Below, one piece after another: positions 37,571 to 51,000 of a stretch of DNA of 64,000 bases. Source of the stretch: Epiperipatus broadwayi (Eukaryota; Onychophora; Udeonychophora; Euonychophora; Peripatidae); NCBI GenBank assembly GCA_028023455.1, contig JAQFVV010000503.1:64001-128000 (forward strand). The letters run 5' to 3'. The translations under genes were made by a program, and so were the position numbers. Every line of letters begins with the position of its first letter. Positions within the stretch are counted from its first letter, which is position 1. Under the pieces are notes generated by a model that saw nothing but the letters and a program-made list of their open reading frames with translations, was not told where the DNA came from and ran no database searches.

Positions 37571-38439
37571 AAGACATTATAGATCCAGTCATTACTGCTG
37601 CAGAAAATATTATTGCACAAGTCACAGAACTAACAACATGAGCTGCTAGACAGCCTTAGAAGTGTTTGACTAGGATTTATGCCCTAAGTCCTCTAGTAAA
37701 ATTAATTGTCTTCACCTGGAACCAATACTTAAGTCATCTAAGTCATCTCAGCATGCTGGATGTATAATATATGAGTGGCTGGTGCCTGAGTTTGATTTTC
37801 AGAATAAATAAAATGTTTTGGATGGAAGGGTTTTGTTCCAGTAGACAATATGGGCTATGGTCAGGAAATGTGGTCATAGTTATGCTCAATATAACTGCAA
37901 TCTGGCTGTGAGTATCATTGATGGTCAGGCTTTCAATGGTATTTTTCTTTTTGCTTGAAGTTCCATTTTGTTCCTGTATTTTGAAGTTAGAAATGAATAG
38001 TTGTATAAGAAAATATTAAATTGTATTGTTAAATAAATAATATTAAGAATATAAAAAAGAAGTGTAATGAATAAATATGTAAAGAGCTTGATAATAAGCT
38101 TGCCAAAGCAAAAAGATATAAAATAATAATTACCAAGAAAATATGTATTAAACATGATAAGGTATTAAGTCAGCAAAATACAAAAGAAAAACAAGTAAGA
38201 AAAAATCACAAAATAATCACTAATAAAAATAAGTTCAGAGAGATCTGGTTCAATATATTGCATTCATACTAAATAATGAGAATATCAAAATCAGATAATG
38301 CATGTATAATCATTTTGTATATGTTTATAAAATCTTATTCATAAAAGGATAAATTCAACAATATTTATTTTGTTAAAATTATATTGAAAATTAGATACAA
38401 AGAACTAAATTCATAGAATTTATTTTTTGAGTAATTCAT

Positions 38440-38690
38440 TTTACATTAGTTGGATTAAGCTTGTAACTTTTCTTCCTCACTTGGTTGGTGATTTTACAAA
38501 CTCCTATAAATAAGGGCCATGATTTATTTTTGTCTGTCATGATTGTATATATCTATTGGAAAAATTTATCATTTACACATACATTCACTCTGCCTTATTA
38601 GGCAACTGAGAATAAAGATCGTGGGTTTCTTGATCTTAACTCAAAGGTAAAAATCCAATAAACTCATATTATATTACATTGTACTATTTA
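38440..38690 (+). promoter_or_regulatory. LTR-like promoter/polyadenylation segment
   Basis: TCCTATAAATAAGGGCC (about 38501), AATAAAGATCGTGGG (about 38611) and AATAAACTC (about 38657) occur in the order and spacing of the TATA and poly-A signals of a compact LTR. No partner copy in the window, so it may be a solo LTR or chance. Confidence 0.3.
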
Positions 38691-40724
38691 CATCATGGAT
38701 TATGCCATTTGAAAAAAATTACAAGTAGTCATTGCCCTGCAGAATCTGTTTACTTCTGTAAAATGTTTTAATATTTTTAAAGCACTATACAAATTTTTTT
38801 TGTTTAATAATTAATATCCAAAAAAAATAATTAATATCCAAAAAACTCATTTGCTTTATTAATTAATTTTGAATGATAAGCATCATTTGTTCTTGGATGA
38901 TTATTATTTGAGAATATAGATTATTTGAAGTTTTTAGTATAGAATTCAGTGTGCTGCTACACTTTACAAATCTCATTGTGGTATAATTTTTTCAAGGAAA
39001 TATAAGATTGTTTATTTTCCAAACTTATTATATAAAATTGAGTTATGGAATCTCTGTCAATATAACATAAGAACTGTAGTAAAATATATTTAATAAAAAA
39101 GTTGGAATCAATTGTAGGATTGAAAGACCAATCACAATATCTTTCATCATTCTGGGTGTGATGATTTCGGTCTACAATTGTAAAGACAAATCTGTGCTGA
39201 ACTGACAGTGAAAAAAAGTTAGAGTACCAATACAAAAAATGTTTTAACATACTATCATGTAAGAAGTAGAGTTATATATGTTCTAAACATTATCTGAAGA
39301 TGCTGTAAAAAGTGCAAGACAACATTCATTGTGAAAATATGACTGACAATAAAATATAAAAAACAGCTACATTTTAGCAAGTTCAGAAAACAAATGGGTA
39401 ATATATTTGTGTTTCATAGTTTGTTATATTCACTTTTTGTCTATTTTTGTTTTTTGAAATTATAATACTCATAATAATTTATAAATGACTACTATTTATT
39501 ATAGAAATTAAATAGATGACGTCATTAAAAAGGGGAATTACAATATTGTATATGATGAGGAATAATTAATGTACTTAAAATTTTTCTATCGAACGATTAT
39601 AATTGTAAAAATTGTTTTAAAAAGTATTTTTCACAACCTTCTATTATTTGATGTACAGCATATTATATACACATATAAAATAATTGAAAAACTTTTGTAA
39701 ATCTGAAGCTTGATGATTGGTAAAAGCTACTAGAAATAAAAGTGTTGAAATTTGTAATCAAGTGCATTATCCTGCATATTTTATACATTAAATTATAGTT
39801 TAAACTGTATCTGTATTATTATTATAATCCACAAATATTTTGATTTTTTTTTTTGGAGTAGTCCTCAAGACTTCAAACTTCTTATTGCAAAAATAAATAC
39901 TATTCTATTTTTAATTGAAGAAATGTTCTGAAAAATATTTACTTGTTCTGTTGCAATGGTAGAATATTTTTTAGCATTTCTTTTATTTATTAATCCTTCA
40001 ACATTTTTATTTTTAATTTATTTCAAAACAAATTTAATTTTATTTTTTCAAATACAGTTAGCTGTCATTTTTTTATTAATCTTTCTTTTTTATATACATA
40101 TATTTATAAATACCATTTTGATAATAAAAGAATTCTACATTATCAATAGTGTTTATTGTTATATAACACGTGTTGTGTGTGCTTGTGTGTAATAAATAAA
40201 GAGCATACCATATATTTATAAAATTATCTGGATTTTATCTTTTTGTTTATATGTGCATTACATTTGAAAAATTAAAGGTTTATTAATACTTAACACTTTA
40301 TTTAGTATATATATAAGAGGTTAATCGTGTTAATAAATTGCTAAGTCATGAGAAAACATTCATAGATTATAAAATATAAAACCTTTACTTGATTCCAGTT
40401 CATCTTTTATATAAATGAAATGTTTGTTTTAATCTAAGCAATATTAAAGAAGCACTGTAACAACATGAAATAAAGATAAGTTTTTGAGATACTTCTAAAA
40501 AATTTAATGGTCTTATTTTACATGTTTATCTATGATTGTGCATTCTTAAAATAAGCTTATAATTGAACTTATGTTTTAAAAACAATAATAAAGCTTCATA
40601 TCAAAATTGTATTTGAATGGCTTCTTTATTGTTTATGCTTAGAGAAAGAATTAGGAAACCAAATACTTATGTAATGTAAAAATGTAAATAATATTGTGAG
40701 ATTTAAATAAAAATTTTAATTAAA

Positions 40725-40763
<39 letters not shown>

Positions 40764-41690
40764 TAATTATTTATTTATATATATATATATATATAAGAAA
40801 ATTAAAAGATAAATGTTATACAAAAAGTAAATGGGCTTATTAAAGCTTATAGTACAATCTTAAAATTAAATTGTATTTAGTGAATATCAAGCAGTGTCTA
40901 GTTATAACTGATAATGATCAAGTATTATCATTTGATTACATTACTGTATCACTGTATTATGTAAAATTGTATGCTACTGGCTGGTGCATTTTCATTTTAT
41001 TTAATGTAAATTTATAATAATATTTGTAGATAAGTGTAATATTAATTATGCGCCATGGGACGTGGTAGTATAAGTGCATTTGAACTAGTGCTTTATTAAA
41101 TATTTTTAATTAATTACTAACTAATTATAAATGATGTGTATAAAAACTGATTGACATTTGCATAAAAATGATATGTATAAAAACTAATTGGCATTTGCAT
41201 AATAGTCTTGTATTTTGAAAAGCATTCAAATTTTAAATTGCTTTTGAACTAATACTATGCAAATTTAAAAAAAAGTAAAATAGTCTTTAAATGTTGTACT
41301 ACAATAGAAAGTTTTCTTTAGTATTTAATTAAGATTCCAGCATTTATTTATCTTGTATTACTTTTTATCTAAAAATAACTAGACTATAAGAGTAGTATAT
41401 ATTGTAATAACAATAAATATAATGGTAATTAACTATTACAAATAGTTTTTCAATCCACAGAAGTACATTCAGTTAATTCCTTAACTTTTCCCAACTGTTA
41501 TTAAATTAAATGGCAGTTCAAGAGGTTTAAGAAATTAACTAAAGTATTTCTGTTGATTGAAAGACAGTTTTCATAGTTAATTATTATTATACTTATTGTT
41601 TTTATTGTTATTACAATAGTTTTTAATTAATGGACATTTTATTGGTATTGTATATTGTACTGATATCTTAGCTGTACATATAATAATTTT
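38691..41690. other. AT-rich, no gene; two (TA)n tracts
   Basis: (TA)n at about 40729-40759 and 40778-40794 surrounds TAATTATAATTATTTATTTA. A short duplication, GTATAAAAACT(G/A)ATTG(A/G)CATTTGCATAA, lies at 41137-41203. Nothing else. Confidence 0.45.
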
Positions 41691-43513
41691 TGTCTAAAAA
41701 ATATTGAAATAAACATGTCCATAAACAACATAAAGTTTAAAATCGATAATGAATAATAAAATCAATTTGTTGTTAAATAATTGAATTATAAACAAAAAAA
41801 ACATTTTGTTTGAAATAAATAAATTTATAAAAATTTAAAGAGTTATTATCAGTAAAACTACAGTTAATTAGTTAGAAGGGGTAGATGGTTTGCTTTAGAA
41901 ATGTCAAAACTAAAAGTCTAAAGATTGATTGAAAGGGGGAGGAAAATTATCTTAAAATTTTAAAAAGTAAATAAAAGTTAAAGTATGACATTTCAAGTAT
42001 AAATCTTTTTTTTTTCAAGTAATTAAAGGTACTCTCTCTCTCTCTTCATTTAAAACATTCAAGAAAAAACAAGTTGAAATTAAAAGCTTAAAATATAAAT
42101 ATTTTATATAAATTAAAAATATCTCTTGTTTATAATGAATTGATTTTAGAAATATATATGTGCATAAATGATTAGTTGATTTTAAATATGGCAAAATGGG
42201 TGCTTGTTAATAAAATAAATATGTACATGCTAAATATTAAAAAATAAATAAAAGTTATAAATTAAACAAAATTCCCTCGTTTGTATATACTAAAAGCTAC
42301 ATAAAAGAATGAAATTTGCAATGGCTACTAATTAAAAATCCACAAAAGAACAAATTAACAATGGCTACCAACTGACAACAGAATTAACATCTTATCAAAG
42401 GAAAGCAATCAAAAACAGTGGAGGAATGTTAACAACAGATATAGCTGGTAAACATAAAACCAATTAACAAAATGACAACAGGTCATCACTTTAATAATCA
42501 AAGTTTTCATTGATCAATCAGTTGAGTTTGCATCAGTTGAGTTCAATCTATCAGTTGAGATCACAATCAGATTAAATCAGTTCTTCAATAAGTTCAGTCA
42601 ATCAGTCAATTAATCAGTGTTAACCAGAACAATGCAGTGCTAACAGCCACTAACATCATACAACTCTTCTCCAGCATGAGTCCAGTGGAAACAATCAACT
42701 TGCCTAGAAAAAGTTATGCCAGCCTAACAACTTAAAAACCTGCTACGGATATCTAACTGTCTTAAAGAATAGGTCCACAAGATAAGAAGTATAGAAACCT
42801 CCACAAAACCTCAAATCCAACCGGTTGAAAAGATTTTCATGTGAAGCAGCAACCAGTAAGCAGACAAAATCCTATTGAAAAGATTTTTACATGAAGCAGC
42901 AACCAGCAAGAAGACAAAATCCTATTGGAAATAAATTTCACAACAACTAGCAAGAAGTATTCACATTCTTAAATACTATGTAATAAATAACATTTTCTTA
43001 TTTCCAAAAAATGTAGCCATTACCATCCTTAAAATCTCCAGAATCAATTAATAAATGAACTCAATAGCATGCATAAAGAACTATTGATGTGTGTGTTTTA
43101 AATGCCCTGTATTATTCAATGCTTTTGTTATATTCTACTTTAGTGTATGAATTCAGAGTGTGTGCATGGTCAGTATATAAAAATACCATTGTTTATGTTA
43201 GTTAAGATTTATAAAAGTAATTAAAATTAGAATAATAAGTGTTTAGTTAAAATAAATTATCTTTAAACATAATATTTGTCGGTCAATTCTTTTACACTAA
43301 TTGAAGCAACAATTTGTTATTGTATTACTTTTGATTGAGCTAGTTTGGATATCTTAAGGTGCTGAATTAGTTTGCCATCATCGAAAACACATTAGTTCTT
43401 GTAGCTAGCCAGCAGCTGGGGTTTACTCCAGAACAAAAAATTGCTTTGAATGATAGGTGTTGAATTTGGCAACTGAGAAAATCTGTGTCCTTAAAACATG
43501 ATCACACACACAG

Positions 43514-43608
<95 letters not shown>

Positions 43609-43850
43609 TTGGTCACAGGTGCCATCTAGGCATTATTATTTTCTGCCTAAGGGACCATGGTAGAGCAATATTTAAATTGCCTTGGTGTAGATCAAATATA
43701 TAAATTATAATTGTATCGTATTTTGTATAAAAGTTTTACAAGTTATATTTCATAATATTATTTTATTAAAGAGTCAAAAGTGCATGTTAGATTTTGTTGT
43801 TTACTCCCACAAGTGATCAATTATGAATATACACCACCCAGTTCAGTTGG
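41691..43850 (+). repeat. 5' LTR of the Ty3-like element (about 2.16 kb)
   Basis: It matches 48984-51000 throughout: start TCTAAAAA, middle TTCAGTCAATCAGT, TATA box TATATAAAAATACC at 43174, and end ACACCACC near 43831. (CA)n(TA)n at about 43504-43605 sits where the 3' LTR has (TA)n. The length is large for Ty3-like elements. Confidence 0.85.
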
Positions 43851-43999
43851 CAGAACCATCATAAATGATAGTTAATAAATATTTTTCTTGTTTGAATATA
43901 AAAATTTAAAAAAATGCTAAATTGCATAATTGTATTCTAAAGTGGTATAATTTAAATAAAGAATTGACCAAAGTTTTTTTCTTCTTTAACCTTTTGCAT

Positions 44000-44710
44000 G
44001 ATCATTGTGACTAAAACTGTCAAGGCTTCAAGTTGCTTAAATTCCATTATTTTTAACTCTACCATTAAGATTTTACTGTCATTTGAAAATAGGTTATAAA
44101 AAATTCTGTAAGATGCTGCCCTCTCTTGAATTATTTTAAAGTAAAAATCAATAAAACTAATGTTGAAGATCTAACAAAGGGAGAAGGCAGTCCATTCTAA
44201 GCATTGATTGGCTCTCAACTATTGAGGGCAAAAAAGTTCACTTGTCAATAACTTTCAACATTATGATTCTTTTTTTCATTTTGAAAGTGATAAACGAATG
44301 TTTTAGACCATTTTAAAAGTATTTTTTGACATATTATAAATTATTTTGATAAAATATGCTCAAAAAAATTATTTTAGAAAAATAGTTAAGACATTAGCAA
44401 AAATTATTTAATTATCTGCAATGTAAAATTGGGAAAGAAATCACTGATGTCAGCAAAACATTTTAGTTGGTGAGTAACGTTCATTTTAGATTTGCTGCTA
44501 TTGAATATTTTTATAATTATAAATAAAAATTTATTTTTGACAAAACTTTTGTTCACTTTTATAACATGACAAATTATTAATATACCTTTTACAAATGAAA
44601 CTAAAGTGAATATTTAATATTAAAACATAAATATATTTTCAGGGTTGAGTTTGTGAATTGAACAATTAAAAGTTTAGATTTTTATCTCATGTGACCAATA
44701 AAATAATCAG
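44000..44710 (+). repeat. Block E repeat, copy inside the Ty3-like element
   Basis: It matches 51333-52012 (also after an LTR) and, inverted, 36190-37080. It lies in the leader between LTR and gag. About 120 bp separate it from the LTR here and about 330 bp at the other copy, so it is either a second repeat or an LTR extension broken by indels. Confidence 0.7.
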
Positions 44711-45074
44711 TGCTTGATTGGTTAAATGAAAAGAGAAAATTAAAGACAGATATTTTGGGCAGAGTTAATGCATTAAGAATGGGTAGAAAAAAAACCAAGA
44801 AGTGAGTCAGTTTTATATTCATTATGAGAAAATTAATAAACAGTTTAGTATAGTTGAATGTATTTCAAACAAGAGAGTAGACAAATATTGGGCTCTAAGA
44901 TTTTAAAATAGAGAAATGGAAAAAATATAGAGTTGCAAAGATTAATAAAAAGAGTAGATGCATTAGAAAGAGAACATGAGAATATAAAAACATGGGTGCT
45001 TATACATAAAATGGAGGCAGTAAATCAGCTTCTAATAATAAAAACATTTTCAGGGAACCGAGAGGAGAACCAAG

Positions 45075-45535
45075 TAAGCACTTTGAGAGCATAGAATGCT
45101 ATTTCATCTTGAATAGGTTAAGCGAGAGAGCAAGAATTGCCCTAGCATGCATTCATATACAGGGAGAATCTGAGCTCTGGTGAGACTCATTATGTGTAAA
45201 ACTGGCAATGTTTTGGTGAATACAAGTGTTCACTGTTAGCTAATTATTGTGGAGAGGAGCTTTAGGAAAAGGTTAAGTTTCAGGTAAAGCAGAACAAGTG
45301 GCAGCTGAGAAAGTTACTCATTAGATTTATTTGTAGACAAGTCACAAAATTAAGGTCAATCACAGCATACCCATTGTCAGAACAGCATAGTATGCATATA
45401 GTTAGGCATGGTTTAACTAGGAATGTGGAAGAAATAATGATTGGCAAGAAAGCAGTGAAGCAGATGGCAAAAATATTAATGGCATTGGACAACAATAGGG
45501 GTGAAAGGTCAGGATAAGAATGGAAATGCAGAAAT
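45075..45535 (+). pseudogene. Gag (capsid-like) remnant of the Ty3-like element
   Basis: Fragments in shifting frames show a capsid-type block (HFESIECYFILNRLSERARI, then a stretch like IHIQGESELW), matching the usual Ty3 gag pattern of FE...F and L.G.A..W. Gag would form the particle coat. A coiled stretch precedes it (about 44880-45010). No zinc knuckle is visible. Multiple stops. Confidence 0.55.
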
Positions 45536-45538
45536 TGA

Positions 45539-45932
45539 TTGCATGCAAGTAGCGAATCTAGTGTATATTGGAGAAGAGAGCATGCCAATAATGGCATTTT
45601 AGAGCTGTCCAAAGATAGAGATAAGGATAGGGGGATTGTAACTAGTGCATTGTTCGATTCAGGAAGTCAGGTATCAGTAATGTCACAGGAAATGTTTAAT
45701 AAAATAAGTGACATTGATCCAGAAATTTAAAATATTGCCATTGAAAATTGTATATGTCTTGCTGGCTAATAGTAAAAGGGCAAAGTTAGCATCCAAACAG
45801 GCATGGGTTAAATTACACATGGCAGACCAAGAATATAGACATGTTCTGTTGATTTTGGAAATTCTGATTCACAAGGTCATATTAGGCTCAGACTTTATGT
45901 ACAAAACAGGATCTGTATTGGATTATAAATGA
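45539..45932 (+). pseudogene. Aspartic protease remnant
   Basis: The frame 45539-45730 contains ALFDSGSQVSVMS with the catalytic DSG triad (FDSG at 45653-45664). The next frame (45708-45932) continues with a flap- and second-half-like region ending VILGSDFMYKTG, typical of retroelement proteases (ILG.DF). One frameshift lies between them near 45725. The protease would process Gag-Pol. Confidence 0.7.
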
Positions 45933-46199
45933 AGTCAGGCAGAAATTAACAATGAAATAATTACATTTACAAAACACCAAAAGGATGAACTTAGGATTGT
46001 GTGCAAATTGCAGGAATGGAAATAAATATAGGGGAAAATGTGACTGAGTCAAGATGCATAAATGATAATCAACAGAACCAACTGAAGAAGCTATTAAATT
46101 GATATGAAAGTGTATTTTCATAGATTCCCAGAGTAATTCAAGGGTATGAACACAGGATAAAGCTTGCAAAAGACCAGCCTTTCAAGCCCATGAATATCC

Positions 46200-46850
46200 T
46201 ATACCTCATCAATATAGACATAAAGTAGAGGAACAGGTAGAAAAAATGCTTAAATGGAGAATTATATCTAAATGTTTATCTCCCTTTAAAAACCCCATCA
46301 TAACAGTAAAGAAAAAAGATGGATCAATTTGTTTGTCTTTGGACACCTGGCAGCTAAATAAGATAACAATATATGATACTAATGCTCCTCCACCTATGAG
46401 TGAATTTTTATCGAAATTACAAAAAAAAATACTTTTAGACATCCGACTGAACTGCCAGATATTGGCAAATTAAACTTCATCCAGAATATTGGAAATATAC
46501 TGCATTTAAATATAATGGAAATGGATATAATTTTAACTAGATTCTCTTCAGGCTTATAAATAATGGAGCCGGGCTTATTTTGTCTGACAATATTAAGACT
46601 TTAGTTATAATGTACGTGGACAACATTGTAGTCACTTTGAAAGGCATAGCAGAGCATTTTATGCATTTAGAAATGTTGTTGGGGGGATGTGAGAAAAAGG
46701 GAATTAGAATTAATTTGAGTAAGAGTAAGATAATGACTGATGGGATCATTTTTAGGTCATATAATTACCGAAAGAGAATGTTACCTAATCCTGAAAAAGT
46801 CCAAGCAATTCAGGAATTTCTCATGCCTTGGAATAAAAAAACATATTAAA
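46200..46850 (+). pseudogene. Reverse transcriptase remnant, active site altered
   Basis: The first frame (46246-46473) has SPFKNPIITVKKKDGSICL and a PPPMSEFLSKL block (fingers). The middle is broken. The frame 46580-46849 has the palm motif YVDN (46613-46624), where the family has YVDD; the second catalytic aspartate is lost by a codon change to AAC. The thumb-side block QAIQEFLMP follows. Dead by several independent lesions. Confidence 0.8.
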
Positions 46851-46885
46851 TCTTTTTTTGGATTATGTAATTTATATAATTAATT

Positions 46886-47530
46886 TTATAGAAATTTTTC
46901 ACTTGACACGGAGCCATTACTGCAGTTATTAAGAAAAGGGAAAATGTGGGTGTGGAATAAACAGCATGAGCTTAGTTTCCAGAGCATGATGGCAGCATTT
47001 TTAAATAAAGTTATGCTGTCATATCCCAATTTTGACAAACCATTCATTGGCCAAATTAACAGCAATGGGTTTGGATTTGGGACTATGCTGTTTGAGATAC
47101 AGGAAGGGGTCAACACAGAGTTCTTTGTTTTATTATCCATTTAATAAAGGAACCGAAAGTGAATTACACTGTAACTGAGAAAGAAGCCCTGGCTGTTGTA
47201 TGGGAATTCAAGAAATTCTGGCAGTATTTAGTAGGCTCTGAAGTAATAGTAATCATTGACCATAAAACTTTCAAATTTATTAATCATAGCTTTCTGAATA
47301 ATAGCAGGCTAATAAGATGGAGCTTGTTCCTGCAGAAATTTAATTACAAAATGGCATACTGTTGTGGCAAAGAAAATATTGTAGCAGACACTTCAAGCCA
47401 ATATCTGGTAGCTCAAGAACAATACTTAAGTTGTGACAGGGTGTATATAGCTGCCACCAAAATATATAAAAGAAATGGGATAAAAGATGATTTGTCTAGA
47501 TTAAAGGAGCAGCAAAAAAGAATATAATGA
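46886..47530 (+). pseudogene. RNase H domain remnant
   Basis: Two frames (46944-47144 and 47159-47527) carry the tether and RNase H blocks: FDKPFIGQINSNGFGFGTML (usual form F...TDAS..G.G..L), TEKEALAVVW, IIDHKTFKF (family TDHK.L) and FNYKMAYCCGKENIVAD (family Y..G..N..AD). The first catalytic aspartate has changed (QINSN for TDAS). It would remove the RNA strand during reverse transcription. Confidence 0.75.
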
Positions 47531-47679
47531 CTGCAAATAAATACTGGAGTATTTACTCCATCAGTCTGTAATGAAAACAGCAAATAATCCACTGTGGGAT
47601 TGGAATTACTGTTGCTTGAAGGGAGAACTCTTACAGCATGTATTATAAAAAAGCAAACACACATTATTCTTTCAGTTGC

Positions 47680-48195
47680 CATGAGGAAGCAAATAATTAA
47701 ATATATGCATGACACTTTCAGACATTGTGGGACAAATAAAATTGAGGGATAGCTGAGCCATTGGTTCTACTGTCCAGAAATAAATGCCAATATTGCAGAT
47801 GTTATTGGTAAATGCACCATATGTTCAGCAACCAAGCATCTGACACATCTGGAGTGGAACCACTACAACCTATATATGCCCAATGTCTGAACAGCTTACT
47901 AGTGATAGACTTCTATGGACCTCTGTCTCCATTCAATGAAATGAAATATCTTATGGTGGCATATGACATGGTTTCAAAGTCAGTAGCAGCATATCCAGTA
48001 GCTCAAGCTAATGCAAAACAAACTATTCAGGGTTTTGAACAACAGTACTTTAAGACTGTAGGAATTTCAGACAAAATTCTGTCTGATCATGAAATGCCTT
48101 TTGTATTTAGTGAATGAAAGAAATAGACAGACAGGCATGGGATAAAATATATACATACATCATTTTGTAACCCTCAGTCTAATCCATGTGAATGG
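47680..48195 (+). pseudogene. Integrase remnant (zinc and catalytic domains)
   Basis: A histidine/cysteine zinc region (RHCG, SHWFYCP, then CTIC at about 47814) is followed by the catalytic core: LLVIDFYGPL (first D, about 47908), SDHEMPF (second D, usual form D.G..F) and, after a stop, NPCEWIVRVL holding the conserved E (about 48191). In-frame stops lie near 47751, 47888 and 48115. It would have inserted the cDNA into the genome. Confidence 0.75.
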
Positions 48196-48282
48196 ATTGT
48201 GAGGGTGTTATAGTGTTTATTTTGGGTTTATAAACAAGATGATCATGGCAGATGATTGAAAGAAACCCCTTGAATAGTCAAC

Positions 48283-48700
48283 ATGATAAACTGGTCAAGA
48301 AATGAGTCTACAGGATTCAAACCTGTTCAGCTACATTTTGGAAGAAATATTTTGTATCCGTTTGGGACTAAATTGCCAGTGAGGATGAATCCAATTAACA
48401 AGAAAAGGGATGCTGAGCAAGCACTTAACTGGTTAAGAAAAATGGGCATGCTACAGCAGAAGAGGCAGGAAAAACCTAAGGCTATAATCGGAAGGGGTGA
48501 TGAGGTCATGGTGAAAGTTCATCAGGTGAGTCATCCTGAAAAACATATATACAAGAAATTCCAGCCAATATACTATGGCCCCTATGTAATCAAGTGCAAA
48601 TACAGTAATAATGCATTTGTGGTAGTGCAGGGGATGGAGAAAAAGGGAACATAGAATGCCCAGTCATTGAGGTTAGTTAAGAGAAAAAAACAACTACCAG
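48283..48700 (+). pseudogene. Integrase C-terminal region with GPY/F module
   Basis: The 123-codon frame starts after the catalytic core (ESTGFKPVQLHFGRN is the usual TG..P..L.FGR block) and ends with YYGPYVIKCKYSNNAFVV, the GPY/F module, before TAG at 48652-48654. Basic residues follow (RLVKRKK) past that stop. This is the best kept part of the pol region. Confidence 0.78.
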
Positions 48701-48983
48701 ACAAGCGGTAATAATAATAATTAAAAGTTATCAGAGATAAAATGGTCAAGAGACACATTTTACTCACAAAAAAGGGCAGTGTGAGAAAATGGACAAATTA
48801 ATTTACATATGCAATTGCATACATTATTATTTAGTAATATTACAGAAATGGTTTATAAACTATTATGACCATTAATATGAGGGGAAAAACCTAGAAAGTA
48901 CTAGGCCTAGGGTAATTTAGTTTAATTGCTTTTGTTACTACTGACAGCTTCTTCTTCAGCATGTTAAAGCGCTTATATATACT

Positions 48984-50705
48984 ATTCTAAAAATTATTCA
49001 AATAAACAAGTTCATAAACAAAGTAAACTTTAAAATCAATAATGAATAATAAAATCAATTTATTGCCTGTAAATAAATGAATTATAAACAAAGAAATACA
49101 TTTCATTTGAAATAAATAAATGTATAAAAATTTAAAGAGTTATTATCAGTAAAATTACAATTAATTAGAAGAGGGGAGAGGTTTGCTTTAGAAACGTCAA
49201 AACTAAAAGTCAAAGATTGATTGAAAGGGGAAGGAAAATTAATTTAAAATTTTAAAAAGTTAATAAAAGTTACAGTATGGACAGTTCAAGAATAAATTTT
49301 ATTTTCAAGTAATTAAAGGTAATCTTTCTCTTTGTTTAAAATATTAAAGAAAAAAGGAAAGACAAGTTGAAACTAAAAGCTTAAAATGTAAGTCTTTATA
49401 TCAATTAAAAATATCTCTTGTTTATAATGAGTTGATTTTAGAAATATGTATATGCATAAATGACAACTTCATTTTAAATATAGCAAAATGTGTTGCTTGT
49501 TGATAAAATAAATATGTGCATGCTAAATATTAAAGAATAAATGAAAGTTATAAGTTAAAAGAAATTCCCTCAAGGACTAAAAGCTACATAGAAGAATGAA
49601 ATTTGCAATGGCTACTAAGTAAAAATCCACAAAACAACAAATTAGCAATAGCTACCAACTGTCAAAAAAAGCAATCAAAATCAGTGGATGAATTTTAACA
49701 ACAGATATAGCTGGTGGACATAAAAACCAATTAACAAAGTGACAACAGGTCATCACATAAATAGTCCAGGATTTTATTGATCAATTAGTTGAGTTCACAA
49801 TCAGTTGAGTTCAATCTATCAGATGAGATCACAAGCAGATTAAATCAGTTTTTCAATCAGTTCAGTCAATCAGTGTTTACCAGGACAATTCAGTGCTAAT
49901 AGCCACTGGAATCATATAACTTTTCTCCAGCCTGAGTCTGATGGAAACTGCCAACTTGCCCAGAAAAAATGATGCCTGCATAACAACTTAAAAATTCACT
50001 AGAGATATCTGTCTTAAAGATTGTGCCATGAGATAATAAGCATAGAAACTTCCACAACAACCTCAAATCCAACTAGTTGAAAAGATTTTCACATGAATCA
50101 TAAACTAGCAAGAAGACAAAATTCTATTGGAAATAAATTTCACAACAAACAGCAAGAAATATCCACATTCTGATATCCTAGGTAATAAATAACATTTTCT
50201 TATTTCCATTTCTAATTAATGTAGTCATTTGCAATCCTTAAAGCCTCCAGAGTCAATTAATAAATGAACTCTATAGCATGCATAATGTGTTATTGATGTG
50301 CATGTTTTTAAATGCCATATATTATTCAATGCTTTTGTTATATTCTACTTTACTGTATAAATTCAGAGTGTGTGCATGGTCATTATATAAAAATACCATT
50401 ATTTATGTTAGTTAAGATTTATAAAAGTAATTAAAATTAGAATAATAAGTGTTTGTTAAAATAAATTATCTTTAAATGTAATATTTGTCGGTCAATTCTT
50501 TTACTAATTGAAGCAACAACTTGTTATTGTATTACTTTTGATTGAGCTAGTTGCAATATCTTAGGCACTGAATTAGTTTGCCATCATTCAAAACATATTA
50601 GTTCTTTTAGCTAACTGGAACCTGGGGTTTACTCCAAAACAAAAAAGTGCCTTGAATAATAGGGGTTGAATTTGTCAGCCAAAAAAGTCTGTGTTCTTCA
50701 AATAT

Positions 50706-50776
<71 letters not shown>

Positions 50777-51000
50777 ATCACAGGTGCCTTCTAGGCATTA
50801 TTTTTCTCTGCCTAAGGGACTGTGGTGGAGCAATATTTAAATTGCCTTGGTGTAAATTAAATATATAAATTATATTTGTATCATATTTTGTATAAAAGTT
50901 TTACAAGCTATATTTCATAATATTATTTTATTAAAAAGTCAAAATGGTATAGAGTTTTACTCCTGCAAGTGATCTAATAAACACACCACCTGGTTCAATA
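48984..51000 (+). repeat. 3' LTR of the Ty3-like element (about 2.0 kb)
   Basis: Matches the 5' LTR from TCTAAAAATTATTC to ACACCACCTGGTTCA. TATA box TATATAAAAATACC at 50384. (TA)n at about 50706-50774. Confidence 0.85.

Larger units (their letters stand above)
41691..51000 (+). mobile_element. Ty3-like LTR retrotransposon, decayed
   Basis: A pair of long direct repeats (41691-43850 and 48984-51000) brackets gag, protease, reverse transcriptase, RNase H and integrase remnants in Ty3/gypsy order, all on the plus strand. Every domain is split by stops or shifts, and the two LTRs have diverged by many substitutions and indels, so insertion is old. A primer-binding-site candidate TGGCAGAACC (43848-43857) follows the first LTR. 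Purine-rich GAGGGGAAAAA (about 48879) lies about 100 bp before the second. No envelope gene is seen. Confidence 0.85.
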